NCBI RefSeq assembly: GCF_018449575.1
Contig: NZ_JAAVUT010000003.1
Location: 404,993-468,992 of the forward strand
Direction of reading: 5' to 3'
Length of the DNA stretch: 64,000 nucleotides
Source of the DNA: Sodalis sp. dw_96
GTDB taxonomy: Bacteria; Pseudomonadota; Gammaproteobacteria; Enterobacterales; Enterobacteriaceae
The first letter of the stretch is position 1, and every line of letters begins with the position of its first letter. The notes beneath the pieces are model-generated. The model was not told the DNA's origin and made no database searches. It saw only the letters and a list, made by a program, of their open reading frames with translations. The position numbers were made by a program, and so were the translations under genes. Of the stretch, positions 56,881-64,000 are shown one piece after another.

Positions 56881-57363
56881 ATGAAAAAAATATTGTTATC
56901 AGCGTTATTTCTCAGTCTGCTGGGTTCAGGTGTCGCCCGTTCCGAAGAAGTCGGCTCGGTGGACACGGTGTTCAAACTCTTCGGCCCGGACCATAAGATC
57001 GTGGTGGAAGCGTTTGACGATCCGGACGTCAAAAATGTTACCTGTTATCTCAGTCGCGCCAAAACGGGCGGTATCAAGGGCGGTTTGGGTCTGGCCGAGG
57101 ATACTTCCGACGCGGCGATTTCCTGTCAGCAGGTTGGACCCATAACCCTGACGGATGAAATCAAGAACGGTAAGGAAGCAGGCAGCGTGGTCTTCCAAAA
57201 GCGTACGTCGCTGGTATTCAAACGTTTGCAGGTGGTCCGTTTTTATGATGCAAAACGTAATGCGCTGGTTTACCTGTCATATTCCGACCGGGTGGTGGAC
57301 GGGTCGCCGAAAAATGCCCTGAGCGCGGTGCCGATTATCCCTTGGGCCGCACAGCATCCTTGA
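56881..57363 (+). CDS. creA: Conserved periplasmic protein CreA
   Basis: 160 residues. The signal peptide [20 protein letters not shown] is followed by the strongly conserved [19 protein letters not shown] (in part) and [19 protein letters not shown] (in part). Function unknown. An upstream in-frame extension to 56746 is not conserved. In E. coli creA heads creABCD; the creBCD genes are missing and arcA follows on the other strand. Confidence 0.95.
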   Translation: MKKILLSALFLSLLGSGVARSEEVGSVDTVFKLFGPDHKIVVEAFDDPDVKNVTCYLSRAKTGGIKGGLGLAEDTSDAAISCQQVGPITLTDEIKNGKEAGSVVFQKRTSLVFKRLQVVRFYDAKRNALVYLSYSDRVVDGSPKNALSAVPIIPWAAQHP

Positions 57364-57428
57364 TGTTCAGCCGTCATAACACCGGCGGCGGTCGCCCGCG
57401 CCCGGTATTAAGACGGAAACGCCGGGGG

Positions 57429-58145
57429 CTATTCTTCCAGATCGCCGCAAAAACGGTAACCTTCACCATGAATGGTGGCAATGATTTCCGGCGTATCGGG
57501 AGTGGATTCGAAATGTTTGCGAATCCGCCTGATGGTGACATCGACGGTGCGATCGTGGGCTTTAAGTTCGCGACCGGTCATTTTTTTCAACAATTCGGCG
57601 CGGGACTGGATTTTGCCTGGATTTTCGCAAAAGTGCAGCATGGCGCGAAATTCGCTGCGGGGAAGTTTATAGTGATCGCCGGTGGGGCTTAATAGCGAAC
57701 GACTATTGATATCAAGTTCCCACCCGTTGAATTTATAACTTTCCACCAGCTTGCGCTCTTCGCCGCCGCTGCCAAGGTTCATGGTACGGGACAATAGATT
57801 ACGTGCGCGGATGGTTAATTCGCGGGGATTGAATGGCTTGGTTATATAGTCATCGGCACCGATTTCCAAACCGAGGATTTTATCCACCTCGTTATCGCGC
57901 CCGGTTAAAAACATCAGCGCGACACTCGCATGCTCCCGTAATTCACGGGCCAGCAGTAAACCATTTTTACCCGGCAGGTTGATATCCATGATGACCAGAT
58001 TGATGTCGTTTTCCGACAGAATCTGATGCATCTCTGCACCGTCGGTGGCTTCATGAACCATATAACCCTCGGCTTCGAAAATGCTTTTGAGGGTATTGCG
58101 GGTGACTGACTCGTCTTCAACAATAAGAATGTGCGGGGTCTGCAT
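57429..58145 (-). CDS. arcA: Aerobic respiration control response regulator ArcA
   Basis: Response regulator of the ArcB/ArcA system controlling respiration genes. The 238 residues contain a receiver domain with Asp10, Asp11 and the phosphorylated Asp54 ([12 protein letters not shown]), Lys in the ITKPFNPRE segment, and an OmpR-type winged helix ([13 protein letters not shown]). Same length as E. coli. Confidence 0.98.
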   Translation of the reverse strand: MQTPHILIVEDESVTRNTLKSIFEAEGYMVHEATDGAEMHQILSENDINLVIMDINLPGKNGLLLARELREHASVALMFLTGRDNEVDKILGLEIGADDYITKPFNPRELTIRARNLLSRTMNLGSGGEERKLVESYKFNGWELDINSRSLLSPTGDHYKLPRSEFRAMLHFCENPGKIQSRAELLKKMTGRELKAHDRTVDVTIRRIRKHFESTPDTPEIIATIHGEGYRFCGDLEE

Positions 58146-59029
58146 GTTTGCTACCTAAAATTACCAACAAATTGAAAGAGGAAGTACAAAAGCCGCGGTC
58201 ATCTTCATCATAGCCAGGGGAATAATGGCCACCCCCCGCGCTATAAGGCTAAAGTACATAAACGTGCTCCAGGTGATTAACTTTGGATAAACCTTGGCAC
58301 CGCTAACCTGATTCTGGGCCGCTTTTCTCAAGCTCAAATGCCCTATAGCTTACCCTTATTAACAACACTATAACAGTGCCTACCGAATTTAACACTCAAG
58401 AAAATTTCATTTTGCTGACATATATCAAATTAACAACCAACATTAAATGCAATAAGGGGAATTGCTTTATATACCAGCATATTCGATAACTTTCCCCAGA
58501 GGAATATCCTCGATTCAGCTCGGTTTATCAAGCCGCACATGATAAGCGGAAAAAACAGGAACACGGCTTAAGTAACCCAATGAAAAAAAAGGATATAGAA
58601 AAATTTATCCTGTGATTTGCTTGTTACCCGCCTGCAAAGGTTGAGTCAGCCATTTTCACTTAATGACCTGTATCGGGCCCTTGTTAATATCCTGTGACCG
58701 ACATCCCGGATCGCTTCAACGCTTAGGTAGCGGAGAAAACGGCGCCATCACTTCAGCCTGACTGATATGCTTAGGCGGATTAAATCCAGCCGGCGGAGAG
58801 TGCGGTATTACCGCGTATCAGTCCGGGTTGCTGGTCACCTGTGCGCATCTTCACGCTATGGAGCGCATAAAAGCGTCGGTAGCCTATGATGCCGGTTAAT
58901 GCTATCTCTCTGGTGAATAAAACTGTATCAAATGATGTTATTTACTATTTTACGGCTTAAATGGCTAGAATATTGGGGATATGTAGGGTGGCGGGCGCTG
59001 TACGAAAAAGCGCCGAATACAAAATAAAA
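58146..59029. other. Long arcA-thr intergenic region
   Basis: About 880 bases with no supported protein gene. The first 300 are AT-rich and form the arcA promoter region. E. coli has yjjY and yjtD between arcA and thrL; neither is recognisable. A GC-richer middle portion (58690-58900) may be decayed coding DNA, but no family was identified. Confidence 0.5.
58415..58428 (-). promoter_or_regulatory. FNR-like site in the arcA upstream region
   Basis: CTGACATATATCAA agrees with TTGATnnnnATCAA at 8 of 10 defined positions. FNR activates arcA in E. coli under anaerobiosis. It lies 270 bases from the arcA start, plausible for the long arcA leader. Confidence 0.45.
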
Positions 59030-59058
59030 TTGACTTTTTAACCTGATTGCTTTAACCA
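59030..59058 (+). promoter_or_regulatory. thr operon promoter
   Basis: TTGACT (59030-59035) and a -10-like TAACCA at 59053-59058 are 17 bases apart, within a stretch (TTTAACCAATAGGGCATAG) nearly the same as the E. coli thr promoter region. The weak -10 is shared with E. coli. Confidence 0.6.
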
Positions 59059-59094
59059 ATAGGGCATAGATAAATACTATAGATTGTTTCATAC

Positions 59095-59163
59095 ATGCGC
59101 ACTATCAGCCCCAGCACCATTATTATTACCATCACCGATACCACAGGTAGCGGTGCGGGCTGA
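59095..59163 (+). CDS. thrL: thr operon leader peptide ThrL
   Basis: 22 residues, MRTISPSTIIITITDTTGSG followed by AG, with six Thr and five Ile codons clustered; E. coli ThrL is 21 residues with similar Thr/Ile runs. Ribosome stalling at these codons when threonyl- or isoleucyl-tRNA is scarce prevents formation of the attenuator. Its last codons contain GTGCGGGC, which can pair with GCCCGCAC of the attenuator stem to make the antiterminator. Confidence 0.93.
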   Translation: MRTISPSTIIITITDTTGSGAG

Positions 59164-59187
59164 CGCATAAAGGATAAACAGAAAAAA

Positions 59188-59218
59188 GCCCGCACCTTGA
59201 CAGTGCGGGCTTTTTTTT
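59188..59218 (+). terminator. thr attenuator
   Basis: GCCCGCAC (59188-59195) pairs with GTGCGGGC (59203-59210) around a seven-base loop and is followed by eight T residues. It precedes the thrA start and ends most transcripts when Thr and Ile are plentiful. Confidence 0.92.
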
Positions 59219-59245
59219 AAGCTTAAGTCCAGGAGAAAAAAACAA

Positions 59246-61705
59246 ATGCGAGTACTGAAATTCGGTGGTACCTCGGTGGCCAACGCGGAGCGGTTCAGCC
59301 GGGTGGCCGATATCATTGAAAGTAATGCGGGACAGGGACAGGTTGCCACGGTGCTTTCCGCGCCCGCGAAAATCACCAACCATTTGGTCTCGATGATTGA
59401 GAAGACCCTCGCCGGCTTGGATATTCAGCCCACCATGCACGATGCCGAACAGATCTTCGCCGACCTGCTGCTGGGCTTATCCCAAACGCAGCGAGGGCTT
59501 GATTACATTGCGTTGCGGATATTGGTGGAACAGGAATTCGCCCAAATCAAACAGTTGCTGCATGGCATCAGCTTGCTGAAACAATGCCCCGACAGCATCA
59601 ATGCCTCGATCATCTGCCGTGGTGAAAAGCTGTCCATCGCCATTATGGAGGCGGTATTTATCGCCCGCGGTTTTGCCGTCACGGTGATTAATCCGGTGGA
59701 GAAGCTGCTGGCCCAGGGAGGGTTCCTGGAATCCACCGTGGACATTGTGGAATCCACCCGGCGGATAAATGACGCCGCCATCCCGCCGGAAAATATCATT
59801 CTGATGGCAGGTTTTACCGCCGGCAATGAGAAAGGGGAACTGGTGGTGTTGGGACGTAACGGCTCCGACTACTCCGCCGCGGTATTGGCCGCCTGTCTGC
59901 GTGCCGATTGCTGTGAAATCTGGACCGACGTGGACGGGGTGTATACCTGCGATCCGCGCCAGGTGCCCGACGCTCGCCTGCTGAAATCCATGTCTTACCA
60001 GGAGGCGATGGAACTCTCCTATTTCGGCGCCAAGGTGCTGCATCCCCGGACCATCGCTCCCATCGCCCGTTTCCAGATTCCCTGCCTGATAAAAAATACC
60101 GAGAACCCACAGGCGCCGGGAACGCTGATCGGCCGGACCGATCCGGACCTGAGCAATCCGGTTAAGGGAATCACCCATCTTAATAATATGGCGATGATTA
60201 ACGTATCCGGTCCGGGTATGAAAGGGATGATCGGCATGGCCGCGCGGGTTTTCGCCGCTATGTCCCGCGCCGGCAGCTCGGTGGTATTGATAACTCAGTC
60301 CTCGTCGGAATACAGCATCAGTTTCTGCGTGCCGCACAATGAATTAAACGGCGCCCGCAAAGCCCTGGAGGACGAATTCTACCTGGAGCTGAAGGACGGC
60401 CTGCTGGAACCGCTGGATATCATGACCAAGCTGGCGATCATTTCGGTGATCGGCGACGGGATGCGTACCCAGCGCGGTCTGTCGGCCAAGCTGTTCGCGG
60501 CGCTGGCGCGGGCCAATATCAATATTATCGCCATCGCCCAGGGTTCGTCCGAGCGTTCGATCTCGGTGGTGGTGGACAACGACCTTACCACTACCGGGGT
60601 GCGCGTCGCCCACCAGATGCTGTTTAATACCGATCAGGTTATTGAAGTGTTCGTTATCGGTTCGGGCGGGGTTGCCGGCGCATTGCTGGAGCAAATCCGC
60701 CGCCAGCACCAGTGGCTCAAGGAGAAGCACATCGATCTGCGGGTGTGCGGTATCGCCAATTCAAAGGCGTTGCTCACCCATGTTCACGGTATCGCGCTGG
60801 ATACCTGGCAGGAAGAGCTGGCGCAAGCCCGGGAGCCGTTCAATCTGGGTCGGCTTATCCGCCTGGTTAAAGAGTATCATTTGCTTAACCCGGTCATTGT
60901 CGATTGCACGAGCAGCGCGGCGATTGCCGATCAATACGCCGATTTCCTGGCCGACGGTTTTCATGTGGTGACCCCCAATAAAAAGGCCAATACCTCATCC
61001 ATGGATTATTACCGGCAAATGCGCGGGGCGGCGGCGGGATCGCGACGTAAATTCCTTTACGATACCAACGTCGGCGCCGGTTTGCCGGTGATCGAGAATT
61101 TACAGAATCTGTTAAATGCAGGGGATGAACTGACGCGTTTTTCCGGTATTCTTTCCGGATCCCTGTCCTATATTTTCGGCAAGCTGGATGAAGGTTTGTC
61201 GCTGTCGGCCGCGACGCTGGCGGCGAAGGAACTGGGATATACCGAGCCCGATCCGCGGGATGACTTGTCAGGTACGGATGTCGCGCGTAAGTTACTGATC
61301 CTTGCCCGCGAGGCCGGCCATCAGCTTGAATTGGCGGATGTGGTGGTTGAGCCCGTGCTGCCGGAAGGGTTTGATGACGGCGGCGATGTGGAGACATTTA
61401 TGGCCAGGCTGCCGGAAATTGATGATGCCTTCGCCGCCAAAGTCGCGGCGGCTCGCGATGAGGGTAAGGTATTGCGTTATGTCGCCAGTATCGACGACGG
61501 CCAATGCCGGGTGAAAATCGCCGCGGTGGACGGTAATAATCCGTTATTTAAAGTGAAGGATGGTGAAAACGCACTGGCCTTTTATACCCGTTATTATCAA
61601 CCGTTGCCGCTGGTATTGCGTGGATACGGCGCCGGCAACGATGTAACGGCCGCCGGTGTATTTGCGGATCTTTTGCGTACGCTGTCATGGAAGTTGGGAG
61701 TTTAA
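59246..61705 (+). CDS. thrA: Aspartokinase I / homoserine dehydrogenase I
   Basis: Bifunctional enzyme for the first and third steps of the threonine pathway. 819 residues (E. coli 820). N-terminal kinase with [13 protein letters not shown] and the [10 protein letters not shown] segment, two ACT-type regulatory segments around 320-460 (threonine inhibition), then the NAD(P)-binding dehydrogenase domain ([17 protein letters not shown]) with [14 protein letters not shown] near the end. ATG has CAGGAG upstream. Confidence 0.98.
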   Translation: MRVLKFGGTSVANAERFSRVADIIESNAGQGQVATVLSAPAKITNHLVSMIEKTLAGLDIQPTMHDAEQIFADLLLGLSQTQRGLDYIALRILVEQEFAQIKQLLHGISLLKQCPDSINASIICRGEKLSIAIMEAVFIARGFAVTVINPVEKLLAQGGFLESTVDIVESTRRINDAAIPPENIILMAGFTAGNEKGELVVLGRNGSDYSAAVLAACLRADCCEIWTDVDGVYTCDPRQVPDARLLKSMSYQEAMELSYFGAKVLHPRTIAPIARFQIPCLIKNTENPQAPGTLIGRTDPDLSNPVKGITHLNNMAMINVSGPGMKGMIGMAARVFAAMSRAGSSVVLITQSSSEYSISFCVPHNELNGARKALEDEFYLELKDGLLEPLDIMTKLAIISVIGDGMRTQRGLSAKLFAALARANINIIAIAQGSSERSISVVVDNDLTTTGVRVAHQMLFNTDQVIEVFVIGSGGVAGALLEQIRRQHQWLKEKHIDLRVCGIANSKALLTHVHGIALDTWQEELAQAREPFNLGRLIRLVKEYHLLNPVIVDCTSSAAIADQYADFLADGFHVVTPNKKANTSSMDYYRQMRGAAAGSRRKFLYDTNVGAGLPVIENLQNLLNAGDELTRFSGILSGSLSYIFGKLDEGLSLSAATLAAKELGYTEPDPRDDLSGTDVARKLLILAREAGHQLELADVVVEPVLPEGFDDGGDVETFMARLPEIDDAFAAKVAAARDEGKVLRYVASIDDGQCRVKIAAVDGNNPLFKVKDGENALAFYTRYYQPLPLVLRGYGAGNDVTAAGVFADLLRTLSWKLGV

Positions 61706-61706
61706 A

Positions 61707-62636
61707 ATGGTTAAGGTGTATGCGCCGGCATCAATAGGTAATGTCAGTGTCGGCTTCGATGTGTTGGGGGCGGCGGTTTCGCCGGTGGACGGTACGTTGC
61801 TGGGGGATTGCGTGACGGTGGAAGCCGCGGCGCAGTTCAGCCTCACCAATCAAGGTCGCTTTGCCGGCAAACTGCCGCCGGATCCGCAGCAAAACATCGT
61901 TTATCAATGCTGGCAGCGGTTTTGCCAGGCGGTGGGTAAAACCGTTCCGGTATCCATGATGCTGGAAAAGAATATGCCCATCGGCTCCGGCCTTGGCTCC
62001 AGCGCCTGTTCGGTGGTGGCGGCGCTGGTGGCGATGAACGCCTACTGTGATTATCCCCTGGACGAAAACCATATGTTGACTCTGATGGGGGAAATGGAAG
62101 GGCGCATTTCCGGCAGCGTCCATTATGATAATGTGGCGCCCTGTTTTCTCGGCGGCATCCAGTTGATGCTGGAAGAGAACAGTATCATCAGCCAGCAGAT
62201 TCCCGGTTTCAGCGAATGGCTGTGGGTGATGGCCTACCCGGGTATCAAGGTCTCCACCGCCGAGGCGCGGGCGATATTGCCGGCACAGTATCGCAGGCAG
62301 GACTGTATCAGCCACGGCCGTTTCCTGGCGGGCTTCATTCACGCCAGCCATACCCAGCAACCCGCCCTGGCGGCCAAGCTGATGAAAGACGTCATCGCCG
62401 AGCCCTACCGTACCCGTTTGCTGCCGGGATTTATCGAGGCGCGTCAGGCGGCGACTCAAATCGGCGCGCTGGCCTGCGGTATCTCCGGGTCCGGGCCGAC
62501 GATGTTCGCGGTGTGCGATCGGGAGGATACCGCGCAGCGCCTGGCGGGTTGGCTGGCGCAGCACTACCTGCAAAACGATGAAGGATTTGTTCATATTTGT
62601 CGCCTGGATACCACCGGCGCGCGAGTGATGGGATAA
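61707..62636 (+). CDS. thrB: Homoserine kinase
   Basis: GHMP kinase converting homoserine to O-phosphohomoserine. 309 residues from [21 protein letters not shown] (in part), with the GHMP phosphate loop [16 protein letters not shown] and [12 protein letters not shown]. One base separates the thrA stop and its ATG, so translation is coupled. Product lies between thrA and thrC as in E. coli. Confidence 0.98.
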   Translation: MVKVYAPASIGNVSVGFDVLGAAVSPVDGTLLGDCVTVEAAAQFSLTNQGRFAGKLPPDPQQNIVYQCWQRFCQAVGKTVPVSMMLEKNMPIGSGLGSSACSVVAALVAMNAYCDYPLDENHMLTLMGEMEGRISGSVHYDNVAPCFLGGIQLMLEENSIISQQIPGFSEWLWVMAYPGIKVSTAEARAILPAQYRRQDCISHGRFLAGFIHASHTQQPALAAKLMKDVIAEPYRTRLLPGFIEARQAATQIGALACGISGSGPTMFAVCDREDTAQRLAGWLAQHYLQNDEGFVHICRLDTTGARVMG

Positions 62637-62639
62637 CAC

Positions 62640-63929
62640 ATGAAACTGTATAATATTAAAGATCACAACGAGCAGGTGAGCTTCGCGCAGGCTATCAAGC
62701 AGGGGCTCGGGCGCCGGCAGGGGCTGTTTTTTCCCCATGAGCTGCCGGAGTTTACCCCGACTCAAATCGATGAGCTGCTTGAACTCGATCTGGTGACCCG
62801 CAGCGCCCGCATCCTGTCGGCGTATATCGGTGATGAACTTCCTATTCAGGTCATTCACAAGCGTGTGAACGCCGCGTTTGAATTCCCGGCGCCGGTGGTG
62901 AATATCTCGGCGGATATCGCCGCCCTGGAATTGTTCCATGGCCCGACCCTGGCGTTCAAGGATTTCGGCGGCCGTTTTATGGCGCAGATGCTGACCGAGG
63001 TGGCCAAAGGCGAGCCGGTGACCATCCTGACTGCGACCTCGGGCGATACGGGCGCCGCGGTGGCCCACGCCTTTTATGGTCTGGATAACGTGCGGGTGGT
63101 GATTCTTTATCCTAAGGGCAAAATCAGCCCGCTGCAGGAAAAGCTGTTTTGTACTCTGGGGGGGAATATTCACACCGTCGCCGTTGAGAGCGATTTTGAC
63201 GCCTGCCAGGCGTTGGTGAAACAGGCGTTTGACGATGAGCCGTTGAAACGGCAGTTGGGCTTGAATTCGGCGAACTCCATCAATATCAGCCGACTGCTGG
63301 CGCAGATTTGCTACTATTTTGAAGCAGCGTCGCAGCTGTCGCAGGAAGCGCGCAATCAACTGGTGGTATCGGTCCCCAGCGGCAACTTCGGTGATTTGAC
63401 CGCCGGGTTATTGGCCATGTCGCTGGGGCTGCCCATCAAGCGTTTTATTGCCGCCACCAACGCGAATGATACCGTGCCGCGATTCCTGTCCGGCGGCCAG
63501 TGGTTGCCTAACCCCACCGTCACCACTCTGTCCAACGCCATGGATGTCAGCCAGCCGAACAATTGGCCTCGGGTGGAAGAGCTTTTCCGGCGCAAGAGCT
63601 GGCGTCTGGACAGTCTGTCCTATGGCAGCGTGAACGATGACGTCACCCGGGATACCATGCGCGAGTTGGCGGATCTGGGGTATATTTCAGAACCTCATGC
63701 CGCCATTGCCTATCGGCTGCTGCGGGATCAGCTTAAACCGGGCGAATTCGGTTTGTTCCTCGGTACCGCCCATCCGGCGAAATTCAAGGAGACGGTGGAT
63801 GAGGTGCTGGGCACGTCGCTGCCGTTGCCGAAAGCTTTGGCGCTGCGGGCCACGTTGCCGCTGCTGTCACGGCAGCTGCCGGCGGATTTTGCGCAATTGC
63901 GCCGACTGCTGATGGATTTGCCGCTGTAA
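62640..63929 (+). CDS. thrC: Threonine synthase
   Basis: PLP enzyme converting O-phosphohomoserine to threonine. 429 residues (E. coli 428). The PLP lysine lies in LAFKDFGGRFM, the phosphate-binding SGDTGAA and the SVPSGNFGDLTAGL segments are intact. Three bases separate it from thrB. Last gene of the operon. Confidence 0.98.
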   Translation: MKLYNIKDHNEQVSFAQAIKQGLGRRQGLFFPHELPEFTPTQIDELLELDLVTRSARILSAYIGDELPIQVIHKRVNAAFEFPAPVVNISADIAALELFHGPTLAFKDFGGRFMAQMLTEVAKGEPVTILTATSGDTGAAVAHAFYGLDNVRVVILYPKGKISPLQEKLFCTLGGNIHTVAVESDFDACQALVKQAFDDEPLKRQLGLNSANSINISRLLAQICYYFEAASQLSQEARNQLVVSVPSGNFGDLTAGLLAMSLGLPIKRFIAATNANDTVPRFLSGGQWLPNPTVTTLSNAMDVSQPNNWPRVEELFRRKSWRLDSLSYGSVNDDVTRDTMRELADLGYISEPHAAIAYRLLRDQLKPGEFGLFLGTAHPAKFKETVDEVLGTSLPLPKALALRATLPLLSRQLPADFAQLRRLLMDLPL

Positions 63930-63944
63930 GTCATTGGGCATGCT

Positions 63945-63989
63945 CTCCCTTTAACAGGCTCGTTGCACGTCTGGTGATCGCGGGCCTAC
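63945..63989 (+). repeat. Dispersed repeat box downstream of thrC
   Basis: CTCCCTTTAACAGGCTCGTT...TGATCGCGGGCCTAC matches the 45-nt boxes at 23070-23114 and 23177-23221 at about 40 of 45 positions. It starts 16 bases after the thrC stop. The window ends soon after, so the rest of the element is not visible. Confidence 0.85.
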
Positions 63990-64000
63990 CATGCCAAGGG

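Overview
This window is a chromosomal segment of an enterobacterium. Almost every protein is a close relative of an E. coli K-12 protein, and long stretches keep the E. coli gene order. A complete 127-bp ERIC element, several shortened ERIC copies, moderately high GC and an otherwise streamlined gene set fit a Sodalis/Pectobacterium/Serratia-type lineage better than Escherichia itself; this is inference and the species is not determined.

Left part (about 1-29.3 kb): the block dacB, greA, yhbY, rlmE, ftsH, folP, glmM, secG, tRNA-Leu(GAG), tRNA-fMet, rimP, nusA, infB, rbfA, truB, rpsO, pnp, nlpI, yrbN, deaD, yhbW, ubiV, ubiU, ubiT, yhbS, yhbQ, yhbP, yhbO. It is the E. coli 69-71 min region and carries cell-wall, transcription-elongation, translation-initiation and RNA-decay genes plus the genes for oxygen-independent ubiquinone synthesis. 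E. coli has yhbX and argG between the two tRNA genes; here there is an unrecognised, AT-richer gene (8912-10018).

Junction (about 29.3-31.5 kb): an AT-rich spacer, a membrane diguanylate cyclase and a complete ERIC element. Gene order then jumps to the E. coli 99-0 min region, so a rearrangement relative to E. coli lies here.

Right part (31.5-64 kb): three tRNA-Leu(CAG) genes, rsmC, holD, rimI, prfC, osmY, ytjA, a CsbD-like gene, yjjV, a deoC deletion remnant, deoA, deoB, deoD, ytjB, serB, radA, nadR, ettA, a two-gene surface-glycosylation insertion (a YfhO/GT-C-like membrane protein and a GtrB-like transferase), slt, trpR, yjjX, gpmB, rob, creA, arcA and the thr operon with its leader-peptide attenuator. 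Compared with E. coli, yjjG, yjjU, yjjW, yjjI and yjtD are not where expected, and deoC has lost its catalytic core.

The intergenic DNA is rich in repeats: ERIC elements in full and shortened forms, a second dispersed family with a GCGGGCG/CGCCCGC hairpin and a roughly 45-nt conserved box (window start, after deaD, after thrC), a third roughly 40-nt repeat, and two places (infB-rbfA, deaD-yhbW) where repeat DNA sits between duplicated copies of a terminator-like hairpin. No insertion sequence, prophage or CRISPR array was found. The best candidates for something undescribed are the orphan gene between the tRNAs, the repeat insertions at terminators, the tandem start-stop repeat in the greA leader, and the deoC remnant that stays open and has its own ribosome binding site.
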